In this document: piece by piece, positions 33,215-40,543 of the stretch
Layout: every line of letters starts with the position of its first letter
Position numbering within the stretch: the first letter of the stretch is position 1
Source: Gloeobacter morelensis MG652769
GTDB taxonomy: Bacteria; Cyanobacteriota; Cyanobacteriia; Gloeobacterales; Gloeobacteraceae
Length of the DNA stretch: 64,000 nt
Assembly (NCBI RefSeq): GCF_021018745.1
Contig: NZ_CP063845.1
Location: 1,736,001 to 1,800,000 of the forward strand
Direction: 5' to 3'
Translations under genes and position numbers: made by a program
Notes under the pieces: model-generated
The model's input: the letters and a program-made list of their open reading frames with translations, nothing else
Told to the model about the DNA's origin: nothing
Databases searched by the model: none

Positions 33215-33931
33215 TCAAGGCTTTGCACACGTAATTTGTTTAATTGAAGCGGCAGCCATAGCTCGAACATGTGCGTCAGTATCGTTTAATGCTTTTCGTA
33301 GTGCAGGAACAGCAGAGTTGGATTTGGAACAAAATCTGCCTAGGGCAAAAGCAGCATTGTTGCGAACATGAGAACTGCTATCTCTCAAAGCCAAAACAAG
33401 TGCGTCTACAATCGGCTGCGATGGGTTGATAACCATCCCTAACGCATACGCGGCGTTTAGTCTCACATTTGAATCCGAATGCTTGAGAGCCTGTATCAGA
33501 GGTTCGGCTGCATTATCAGGAAGCTTTCCAATTACCCCAAGAGTAATTGCGGCTTCCAAGACCACACCGTCGTCAGAATCTGTTAATAGTGGAATCAGCG
33601 CAGGAACGGCCGCTTTGATCGGAGGCTTGATTAGACCTAAAGCTTGCGATGCTCTTGCGCGGGCTCCTGAATTTTCGCTCCTCAGGCTTTCGATGAGTTG
33701 GGGCACAGCCTGGTAGCCAATGTCCGCCAGTTCCTGCCTGGCTCTCACGATTTTCTCGAAATTCTCATTGCCGATATTGGGAAGACCCAAATCCCGAATC
33801 AAGTCACTGATACGTTCATCCTGGGTTGTTTGAGCTGCAGCACCTATCTCCAGCACGGGGGGCAGCGTAAGCAACAGGAGGACAACAAGCTTCGAGAACC
33901 GCACTTTGCTCTTGATTGCTCTATTCATCAT
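33215..33931 (-). CDS. Secreted HEAT-repeat protein
   Basis: The ~238-residue protein has an N-terminal signal peptide (KLVVLLLLTLPPVLEIGAAAQ) followed by five or more HEAT/PBS-lyase-type repeats (ARARASQALGLI, VVLEAAITLGVIG, VRLNAAYALGMV, VRNNAAFALGRF, VRAMAAASIKQI). Such repeats bind partner proteins. Start is ATG 33931 or 33928; the frame upstream to 34057 is not supported. GC is low, as in the adjacent EF-hand gene, and both face the same way. Confidence 0.78.
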   Translation of the reverse strand: MMNRAIKSKVRFSKLVVLLLLTLPPVLEIGAAAQTTQDERISDLIRDLGLPNIGNENFEKIVRARQELADIGYQAVPQLIESLRSENSGARARASQALGLIKPPIKAAVPALIPLLTDSDDGVVLEAAITLGVIGKLPDNAAEPLIQALKHSDSNVRLNAAYALGMVINPSQPIVDALVLALRDSSSHVRNNAAFALGRFCSKSNSAVPALRKALNDTDAHVRAMAAASIKQITCAKP

Positions 33932-34730
33932 TATTTCAGATCCACACAAACTGCACAGTGAAATTCCAAGTCTTTGAAGCGGCGCAAAGCAAAGTGTTTG
34001 CAGATACTTTTTTGACAAAACTCCGAGATGAAAACGCCAACTTGAACAGGTGAACATCTTCTATTCCTAAGTTGTATTGCAGGAACTTGCTGATGTAGAA
34101 TTGACAGGATTCACCGAAGCTTAGCTTGCTGTACATTGCTCCAAGCTAATGGGCAGCAGGGGCTTCAGGGTCGCTGTTTGTGAACTGCGATTAAGCTATC
34201 AGATTAATTCCCAAAATACAGTACTTTCAGCTAAGTATCCATGGGAATGAACCATGGACGCCTGTACCACCTCAGCGCTCCGACCGACCACGCACGGGCA
34301 GCAATCGTTCCCTGCGGATGCTTTCTTGTGTCCTGCTCCCCTGGAAGACCACCCACGACCACTTACGGCCGTGGCGCTGAGCCAGTGGCTTCGAGCGGGT
34401 CAAAACGGTTGTGTGCCGCAAAGCCCGTCGGGCATCCGGTCGAGAGGCTGGGCCTGCGGCGGGGTCAAGGAAGTCAAAGGCAAGCAACACCACCCATCAG
34501 AAGCACCGTGGGTACTCACCCGAGTCGAGCAGATCTGCGTCTCCCGGCTGCTTCTCAGGATGCTGTTCGACTGGCACTGTGGTCGGATCGAAGCTGCCCC
34601 ACTGCTGCTTGCCCAGGGCGTGTCCACCCGACTGTAGAAGGCCCCCTGAACGGATTGTGAAAGGTCGTGGGAGTGGGCGCAAGACTTCGTGTAGCGACCT
34701 GGGGGTACTCGCTGCCTTGGAGAACCCCCT
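33932..34730. other. Long intergenic stretch, no gene recognised
   Basis: Nearly 800 bp. The part up to about 34240 is AT-rich and probably holds the HEAT-gene promoter. From 34240 to 34730 the GC is high again and several frames of 100-150 codons overlap on both strands, but none has a recognisable motif, coherent hydrophobic pattern or start signal. It may be a decayed gene or an RNA; neither can be supported from the sequence. Confidence 0.4.
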
Positions 34731-35864
34731 TCAGTGACAGGCTTTGCGCTCGACCGAAGCGCGCCGGGCGATCGCTTCGGCAAGCTGCTCTTTTTTTTGG
34801 GGATGGTCAGCTGCTCTGGCCACAGCCCCCAGGGCCCGCTCGTAGGCCACAGCAAAAGCGCGCTTGCCGGCTACTTTGAGATGCGGCTGGACTCCTATTC
34901 CTTCCCAGTTGGTCTTGGTAATCGGGTTGACGGCCCGCCCCCAGGGAACGAAAAGCGCGAAGTCGGCGTTGAGCACTTCCAGACCGCCGGGATTGGCTGC
35001 GCCGCGGGTCACAGCACCCACCACCGTCGCTCGCTTGAGCGCCTGCAGGGCGTAGGCGAATTCTTCGCTGGCTGAGAAGGTATACGTACTTGTCAGGACA
35101 AAGACGGGTTTGGCTGCGCCGTAGCGCTCGGGAACCACAGTGGTCCAGGTGGTGGCCATCTGGCAGATCTTGTCCGCTTTGCGCCGCACGATCGGGCTAT
35201 CCCAGCGGATGTCGAAGGTGTTGACAGGAAGCGGGCCACCTTCGACCAGATAGCTCACCACCGACGCCACCGCCCGCGAATCTCCACCGCCGCTGTCTCG
35301 CAGGTCGATAATCAAAGCGTCGGTGCGGGCCAAAAAGGTCATCGCGGCCGCCAGCACCGGTGAAGTGCGTTCAGCTTCAAGAAAATAATCGATTTTGAGG
35401 TATCCCACATTGCCGTCGAGCCGCTCGGCCGCAGCAATGCCATAGTTCTCAAAAGCAAGCACATCCAGGGCTGGAGTGTTGTGTGGAGCGGATTGTCCAG
35501 CAAAACCACCGCGCTCAAATACGAGGGCGACGTGTTTGTCTTGTGCAACCGCCTGCAAATCGTCGGTCAGTTGCCTGGCAAAGTCCGCTCCCTGCGTCAA
35601 TCGATCGTACTTGCCGCGTTGCCGGTTTTCTTCGATGTGCGTTGCCATCCTCCGGCCCATAGCGGGTGAATAATACCCTGCTTCGAGGGCCTTCGCGGCA
35701 GTTACGACCAGCGCCAGGCGCGCAGCGCCGTCAAGGACAGCAGCAGATTGCTGAGAGGCGGGTTTAGAGGAAGCCGGTGGAACCCCCAAAGCAGGCTCAC
35801 AAAGCTGCCCGGCAACCACCCCAAAAAAGAGACATACTGTCATCAGACAGCAGCGCATCCACAA
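34731..35864 (-). CDS. Secreted S41-family peptidase
   Basis: The 377-residue protein has a signal peptide (CCLMTVCLFFGVVAGQ), an N-terminal helical domain (ALEAGYYSPAMGRRMATHIEE), and the S41/tail-specific-protease core: GNVGYLKIDYFLEAE, DALIIDLRDSGGGDSRAVA and the catalytic Ser motif TSTYTFSASEEFAYALQALKRATVVG. It resembles interphotoreceptor-retinoid-binding-like S41 peptidases without a PDZ domain. The substrate is unknown. Confidence 0.88.
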   Translation of the reverse strand: MWMRCCLMTVCLFFGVVAGQLCEPALGVPPASSKPASQQSAAVLDGAARLALVVTAAKALEAGYYSPAMGRRMATHIEENRQRGKYDRLTQGADFARQLTDDLQAVAQDKHVALVFERGGFAGQSAPHNTPALDVLAFENYGIAAAERLDGNVGYLKIDYFLEAERTSPVLAAAMTFLARTDALIIDLRDSGGGDSRAVASVVSYLVEGGPLPVNTFDIRWDSPIVRRKADKICQMATTWTTVVPERYGAAKPVFVLTSTYTFSASEEFAYALQALKRATVVGAVTRGAANPGGLEVLNADFALFVPWGRAVNPITKTNWEGIGVQPHLKVAGKRAFAVAYERALGAVARAADHPQKKEQLAEAIARRASVERKACH

Positions 35865-35948
35865 ACCCGGCTAGATAGGACAGCAGATTCTAACCTAACT
35901 ATCAAGCCCAGCACCCTCCTCAGCTGGTTGCTGGGAAGGACTGCGAAC

Positions 35949-36632
35949 CTATGGTTTTTTCAGAAGGTCGGGAAACTGCCTGTCAAGCTGGGCCAGCTTC
36001 GGCAGATCGTGAAAGACCACGTAGGGATGGGCAGGGTTGAGCTTGATGAAGTCCTGGTGGTAGGACTCGGCGGGATAGAACTTTTGCAGGGGTGCCAGTT
36101 GGGTGACGATCGGTTCTGGGAAGACCCGCGCTTTGTCGAGCTGTTCTATGTAAGTTTGGGCGACGCGCTTCTGTTCGCCATCGGTAAAGAAGATGGCGGA
36201 GCGGTACTGGGGGCCTTGATCCGGCCCCTGCCGGTTCAGCTGGGTCGGGTCGTGGGCCACCTGAAAGAACACCTTTAACAATTGGCCATAGGTGATTTTG
36301 GATGGGTCGTAGGTGATGATCACCGCTTCGGCGTGACCCGACCGGCCGGAACCCACCGCTTCGTAGTTGGCGGTGGAGGCGTCACCCCCGGCATAGCCGG
36401 AGACCACATCCTCGACGCCTTTGAGGTGCTCGAAGACCGCCTCGACCCCCCAAAAGCATCCCCCGGCAAACACCGCAGTCTGTTTGCCGGCGGTGCTGGT
36501 CAGGGCCACATCTGTGAGCGGATCGGGGGTCGTGGCGGAAGAAGCGCTGCAGGCAAGCGTACCGGCGCTCAGCGCTACAATCGGCAGGGCGCGGGCCAGA
36601 AAGCGGACGAAGGCAAAATCGCGTAGTGGCAT
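35949..36632 (-). CDS. msrA: Peptide methionine sulfoxide reductase A, exported
   Basis: MsrA repairs methionine-S-sulfoxide. The 227-residue protein has the catalytic GGCFWGVEAVFE, then SGYAGG, EAVGSGRSGHAEAVIITYDP, FFQVAHDPTQLNRQGPDQGPQYRSAIF and a C-terminal YPAESYHQDF. The N-terminus is a hydrophobic export signal ending in LACSASS, possibly a lipoprotein site although the -3 residue is Thr. I chose ATG 36632; ATG 36659 upstream in frame would add 9 residues. It probably acts in the periplasm. Confidence 0.93.
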   Translation of the reverse strand: MPLRDFAFVRFLARALPIVALSAGTLACSASSATTPDPLTDVALTSTAGKQTAVFAGGCFWGVEAVFEHLKGVEDVVSGYAGGDASTANYEAVGSGRSGHAEAVIITYDPSKITYGQLLKVFFQVAHDPTQLNRQGPDQGPQYRSAIFFTDGEQKRVAQTYIEQLDKARVFPEPIVTQLAPLQKFYPAESYHQDFIKLNPAHPYVVFHDLPKLAQLDRQFPDLLKKP

Positions 36633-36820
36633 GGTGTTGCAAAATCCTTTGGAAACCATCTGAACTGGGATACGAAGCCGCCCCTCTATCAGATTGGATC
36701 GCTGCGCTCCGATTGTCACATTTTTTGCCGGCACCTGCCCGGCTGGCCGCGCGCGTGCGTTTGAGGCGACGCATCTCCCTACAACGATATAGAAAAGCTC
36801 CTTCCGGGGGCTGACTTGGC

Positions 36821-36952
36821 ATGAACGCCCGCTCGCAACAATGGATGCTTGAGGCCCACCGGCCGAGATTTCAGCCCGTGGAGCTTGCACCGTCTTTGGC
36901 GGCAAATCCGTTCAACGGCGGGCTCGAATCCTTCATAAACGCGCTTGAATAG
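36821..36952 (+). CDS. Possible 43-aa protein upstream of the Lys-rich gene
   Basis: ATG 36821 opens a 43-codon frame (MNARSQQWMLEAHRPRFQPV...) whose stop TAG at 36950-36952 overlaps the AGGAG ribosome binding site of the next gene. Codon choice resembles genes here, but no ribosome binding site or family supports it. It may instead be leader sequence. Confidence 0.25.
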   Translation: MNARSQQWMLEAHRPRFQPVELAPSLAANPFNGGLESFINALE

Positions 36953-36963
36953 GAGCATTTTCA

Positions 36964-37404
36964 ATGTCGAACAAGTTGGACAAGTTGGACACAACGCTGA
37001 ACGCTTTTCGCGAAAAAATCGCCAATTTTGCTGTGGGCAATGCGGTTCGCAACATCGAGGCCTGGCGCAAGGATCTGCTTGAAGCTGGTCCCGAGTTTGA
37101 AGAGATCGCGGGAGATCTAGAAAAGCTCGAAGGCTTGCTCAAGGAAGAGCCGGTCGAAGGCAAGTCGGTCGGCAAACTCCTCGGCAAATTGAGCAAAGGA
37201 GTCAAAAAAGCGGCCAAGGGCATTGAATCCGGCCTCGGCGACAAACTCGAAGAGCTCAGTCAATTGATGGACAAGGCAGCTAAGGAAGACATCGAGGACG
37301 GCGGCAAAGCCGAAAAATCCGACCGCGATCACGGCAAGAAAGCCGACGCCAAAGCCGGCGATGAAGACAAAACCAGCACCAAAAAGACTGGCTCCAAGAA
37401 GTAA
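36964..37404 (+). CDS. Lys-rich helical hypothetical protein
   Basis: The 146-residue protein is helical and charged, with repeated LEKLEG and KLLGKLSKGVKKAAKG segments and a Lys/Asp-rich disordered tail (KAEKSDRDHGKKADAKAGD). It has no signal peptide. AGGAG lies 8 nt upstream of ATG 36964. It may be a stress-type or nucleic-acid-associated protein, but no family is recognised. An inverted repeat at 37427-37460 follows. Confidence 0.7.
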   Translation: MSNKLDKLDTTLNAFREKIANFAVGNAVRNIEAWRKDLLEAGPEFEEIAGDLEKLEGLLKEEPVEGKSVGKLLGKLSKGVKKAAKGIESGLGDKLEELSQLMDKAAKEDIEDGGKAEKSDRDHGKKADAKAGDEDKTSTKKTGSKK

Positions 37405-37426
37405 CCTGCTCCACTCAAAGGTTGAT

Positions 37427-37460
37427 CGGGCGGCTGCAGGGATCTCCGTGTAGCCGCCCG
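37427..37460. terminator. Hairpin between Lys-rich gene and nth
   Basis: CGGGCGGCT (37427-37435) pairs perfectly with AGCCGCCCG (37452-37460) around a 16-nt loop, between two convergent genes. There is no T-run. Confidence 0.5.
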
Positions 37461-37496
37461 GTGTGTTTGCCGCAACCGAGCAGCTACCGACCGGCT

Positions 37497-38180
37497 TCAG
37501 CGTTTGCGAGCCGTCGGCTCCTGGCCGTAGACGCACCAGGGGCGGACCGGGCAACGGCTGCACAGGGGCGGAGCGCCGCTCAGGCAAACTGCCCTACCGT
37601 GCTGCAAAAACAGTCGGTTGCTCCCGGCCCACAGATCGCGCGGCATCAAAATTTTGAGCGCTTTTTCGGTCTGTTCGGGGGTCTTCGTTGTCACCCACCC
37701 CAGACGGTTGGCAATTTTGTGCAGGTGGGTATCGACACAGATGGCTTCGCGGTTGAAAGCATAGATGAGTACGCAGTTGGCCGTCTTGCGGCCGATCCCG
37801 GGTAGAGCAAGCAGCGCGTCAATGTCGTCGGGAATCCGGCCGCCGTATTTTTCAAGCAGAATCTTGGCCATGGCCACCAGGCGCGGCGCTTTGGCCTCCC
37901 GATACTCGCTGCCGGCAAGCAGTCCGAGCAGGGCTTGCTCGTCTGCCACTGCCAGCGAAGCGACGTCCGGGTAATGCGCAAGGACGCGGCGCGAAACCGC
38001 GGCCGTCTGCTCCTCGCGGGTGCGCTGGGAGATCACCGTCGAGACCAGCACCCGGTAGGGCTCACCCAATTCGACCGCCCCCCGGCCACGGTAAGTGGCC
38101 GCCAGGATCTCCATGACCGTGCGCATCTGCTCGGGGGTTACTTTCGCTTCGGTTTTCATCGCCTTGTCGCCATCGATCAT
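37497..38180 (-). CDS. nth: Endonuclease III (DNA glycosylase/AP lyase)
   Basis: Nth removes oxidised pyrimidines and nicks abasic sites. The protein shows VLVSTVISQRT, the helix-hairpin-helix with catalytic Lys (LPGIGRKTANCVL) and the catalytic Asp in CVDTHLHKIANRLG. Four C-terminal Cys form the iron-sulfur site, but the spacing is C-x7-C-x2-C-x5-C instead of the usual C-x6-C-x2-C-x5-C. ATG 38159 is an alternative start giving MKTEAKVTPEQM; neither start has a strong ribosome binding site. Confidence 0.93.
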   Translation of the reverse strand: MIDGDKAMKTEAKVTPEQMRTVMEILAATYRGRGAVELGEPYRVLVSTVISQRTREEQTAAVSRRVLAHYPDVASLAVADEQALLGLLAGSEYREAKAPRLVAMAKILLEKYGGRIPDDIDALLALPGIGRKTANCVLIYAFNREAICVDTHLHKIANRLGWVTTKTPEQTEKALKILMPRDLWAGSNRLFLQHGRAVCLSGAPPLCSRCPVRPWCVYGQEPTARKR

Positions 38181-38249
38181 TTCCAGGCTAAAGCGCAGTT
38201 GCGACGCAGCCTATCTCCCCGGCGAGGGAAGAAAAATATGGCCTGAATA

Positions 38250-38272
38250 AATTAATATTGAATAGTTTAATT
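38250..38272. promoter_or_regulatory. Candidate operator before the MarR-type gene
   Basis: AATTAA (38250-38255) and TTAATT (38267-38272) form an inverted repeat across AT-rich sequence directly before the regulator start. The inner TTAATATTGAA resembles TTTAATATCAAA just after the same gene (38751-38762), before the pirin gene. Both could be bound by the encoded MarR-type protein. Confidence 0.4.
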
Positions 38273-38276
38273 GGCA

Positions 38277-38750
38277 ATGGCGATGGGGACAAAGTATCGG
38301 GGAACCCGGGAGGAAGTCCGGGCACTGGACGCCTATATCAAGCTCATGCGCGCCAGCGACGCGGTGAGCGGCCGCATCCACACGCACCTTGCCGGTGCGA
38401 AGCTTACCGTCAGCCAGTTCGGCGTCCTCGAAGCGCTCTTGCACCTGGGGCCGCTTTGCCAGAGTGCCCTGGCAGAAAAATTGCTCAAAAGCGGCGGCAA
38501 CATGACCCTGGTGATCGACAACCTCGAAAAGCGGGGTCTAGTCGCAAGGGTCCGTTCCGTCTCCGACCGCCGGTACATTACGGTGCACCTCACCGAGGCC
38601 GGGCAGGCATTGGTCAAGCAACTGATCAAACCCCACGTCCAGGGAGTGGTTGCGGCGATGGACGCCCTCACCCCCGACGAACAAGAGGCCCTCGGCGCCC
38701 TGTGCCGCAAACTCGGCACGGCCCAGAAGGCGCTGCTAGTCAATAAGTAA
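38277..38750 (+). CDS. MarR-family transcriptional regulator
   Basis: The 157-residue protein has the MarR winged HTH: SQFGVLEALLHLGPLCQSALAEKLLKSGGNMTLVIDNLEKRGLVAR, with the wing RVRSVSDRRYITVHLTEAG. Related regulators control quinone and electrophile stress genes such as azoreductases and dioxygenase-like genes (the MhqR/QsrR type). It is followed by pirin and azoreductase genes in the same direction, so it probably represses this group. Start is ATG 38277 or 38283. Confidence 0.9.
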   Translation: MAMGTKYRGTREEVRALDAYIKLMRASDAVSGRIHTHLAGAKLTVSQFGVLEALLHLGPLCQSALAEKLLKSGGNMTLVIDNLEKRGLVARVRSVSDRRYITVHLTEAGQALVKQLIKPHVQGVVAAMDALTPDEQEALGALCRKLGTAQKALLVNK

Positions 38751-38831
38751 TTTAATATCAAAGCATTTAGTGTATTATTGTACTAGGACGAATTGAAGTC
38801 GGTGCCGTTGCCGGCGGTCCGGGAGATGGGC

Positions 38832-39530
38832 ATGATCACATTGCGAGCGAGCGAGAAGCGCGGCCATGCCGAGCACGGCTGGCTGGATAGCCGCCATACT
38901 TTTTCTTTTGCCGACTACTACGACCCGAAGCACATGGGCTTTCGGTCCCTGCGGGTGATCAACGAGGACCGGGTGGCACCCGGGTCTGGCTTCGGCACCC
39001 ATTCCCACCGCGACATGGAGATCATCACCTACGTGCTCGAAGGTGCCCTGGAGCACAAAGACAGCCTGGGCAACGGCTCGGTGATGCGCCCTGGCGACGT
39101 GCAGCGCATGAGTGCCGGGACCGGGGTAGCCCACAGCGAGTTCAACCACAGCAAGGGCGAAGCGGTCCATTTTCTGCAAATCTGGATCTTGCCTTCCGAG
39201 CGGGGAGTGGCCCCCGGTTACGAGCAACGCCACTTCGACGCAGCCAGTAAGCAGGGCCGACTGGTGCCGGTGGTGGCGGGCGACGGCCGCGAAGGGGCAC
39301 TGGCAGTCCACCAGAACATGGCGCTCTACGCCGGATTGCTAGGCGCAGGTGAGCGCACAGAGCACGCCCTTGCCCCGGGTCGCCACGCCTGGGTGCAGGT
39401 GGCCCGCGGTGCAGTCACCCTGAACGGCAAAACCCTGAGCGCGGGCGACGGCGCGGCGGTCACGGGCGAATCGCTCATTGAACTAGTAGGGGTCGAATCG
39501 TCCGAAGTCCTGCTGTTCGATCTGGCGTAA
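38832..39530 (+). CDS. Pirin-family cupin protein (quercetinase-like)
   Basis: The 232-residue protein has the pirin N-terminal cupin with the metal-binding pattern [19 protein letters not shown] and later [15 protein letters not shown] (His and Glu ligands), plus a C-terminal second cupin. Pirins such as YhhW are metal cupins, some with quercetin dioxygenase activity. I chose ATG 38832 because GGGAG lies 6 nt upstream. It lies between the MarR regulator and azoreductase. Confidence 0.9.
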   Translation: MITLRASEKRGHAEHGWLDSRHTFSFADYYDPKHMGFRSLRVINEDRVAPGSGFGTHSHRDMEIITYVLEGALEHKDSLGNGSVMRPGDVQRMSAGTGVAHSEFNHSKGEAVHFLQIWILPSERGVAPGYEQRHFDAASKQGRLVPVVAGDGREGALAVHQNMALYAGLLGAGERTEHALAPGRHAWVQVARGAVTLNGKTLSAGDGAAVTGESLIELVGVESSEVLLFDLA

Positions 39531-39540
39531 CCGACAAGAT

Positions 39541-39570
39541 CCGGTGCCGGCAATCCCATCCCGGCACCGG
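39541..39570. terminator. Perfect hairpin between pirin and azoreductase genes
   Basis: CCGGTGCCGG (39541-39550) pairs with CCGGCACCGG (39561-39570) around a 10-nt loop, 10 bp after the pirin stop. There is no T-run; it may be a partial terminator or an RNA-stabilising structure within the operon. Confidence 0.45.
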
Positions 39571-39617
39571 GCATCTCATAACTTTGGCCCTGAACATACC
39601 TGCAAAAGGAGCAACCC

Positions 39618-40244
39618 ATGACCCAGCGATTGCTGCACATCGACGCAAGCCCGCGTGGCGAGCGTTCCGTCTCGCGCCGCCTCACAGGCGAGTTCGTGGC
39701 CGCCTGGAAAGCGAGCCATCCGGACGGCGAGATGACCTACCGCGACCTCGGCCGCGAGCCGGTGCCCCACGTCAACGAAGCCTGGATTGCCGGTGCCTTT
39801 ACCCCCCCCGACCAGCACACCCCGGAGTCAAAGACGGCTATCGAAATTTCAGATCGGCTGATCGATGAATTTGTGGCCGCCGACTGCTATGTGCTCGGGG
39901 CGCCCATGTACAACTTCAACGTGCCTTCTACCCTCAAAGCCTATATTGACCAGATTGTCCGCGTCGGCCGCACGTTTACTGTCGACGGCGACGGCAACTA
40001 CCAGGGTCTGGTGAGCGGCAAGAAGCTGCTCGTCGTCACCAGCCGCGGAGGCAACTACCGCCCCGGCAGCCCCGCCCAACCCTACGACATGCAAGAACCG
40101 TTCTTACGTCTCATCTTCGGGTTTATCGGCATCACCGACGTGAGCTTTATTCACGCCGACTCGCTCCAATTCGGCGATGAGGCCCGCGATCAGTCCCTTG
40201 CCGAAGCCAGGGCCAAAATCGCTGAGGTGGCTCCGTCCTGGTAA
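39618..40244 (+). CDS. azoR: FMN-dependent NADH-azoreductase / quinone reductase
   Basis: The 208-residue flavodoxin-like enzyme reduces azo dyes and quinones by two electrons with NADH. Motifs are HIDASPRGERSVSRRLTGEF (FMN phosphate loop), VLGAPMYNFNVPSTLKAYIDQ and VVTSRGGNY. GGAG lies 6 nt upstream of the ATG. It is the last gene of the MarR-pirin-azoR group, consistent with a quinone or electrophile detoxification role. Confidence 0.93.
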   Translation: MTQRLLHIDASPRGERSVSRRLTGEFVAAWKASHPDGEMTYRDLGREPVPHVNEAWIAGAFTPPDQHTPESKTAIEISDRLIDEFVAADCYVLGAPMYNFNVPSTLKAYIDQIVRVGRTFTVDGDGNYQGLVSGKKLLVVTSRGGNYRPGSPAQPYDMQEPFLRLIFGFIGITDVSFIHADSLQFGDEARDQSLAEARAKIAEVAPSW

Positions 40245-40543
40245 TCGTTGTGCTGGAGTATGCCATGCTATTGCTCCAGCGCATTCTTGTCACACTGTGC
40301 AGTACATCTTTTCATCCTGCCCCGGATAGATTTTCCCGTCGGAAGAAACAGATATAACCGCTCCTATAGGGATTGGTCGTAGCAGACAAAGTCCAAAGTG
40401 TTTCCCCAAGGCGTTTCAGCTTACAGCGGCCCGAAAGTCAAGCGCAAAGCTTTGAATTTTGTCTTTCTTCTGCTCGATGCCCATGGCATGCTATCCCTAA
40501 GTTGAGTGTGGCCGACCCTTCATCGACAGGCAGGGACAGGGCG

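Noticed and set aside
36925-36940. GGCTCGAATCC resembling a tRNA T-loop
   Set aside because: No acceptor stem, anticodon arm or D-arm could be folded around it; it lies in a short leader frame.
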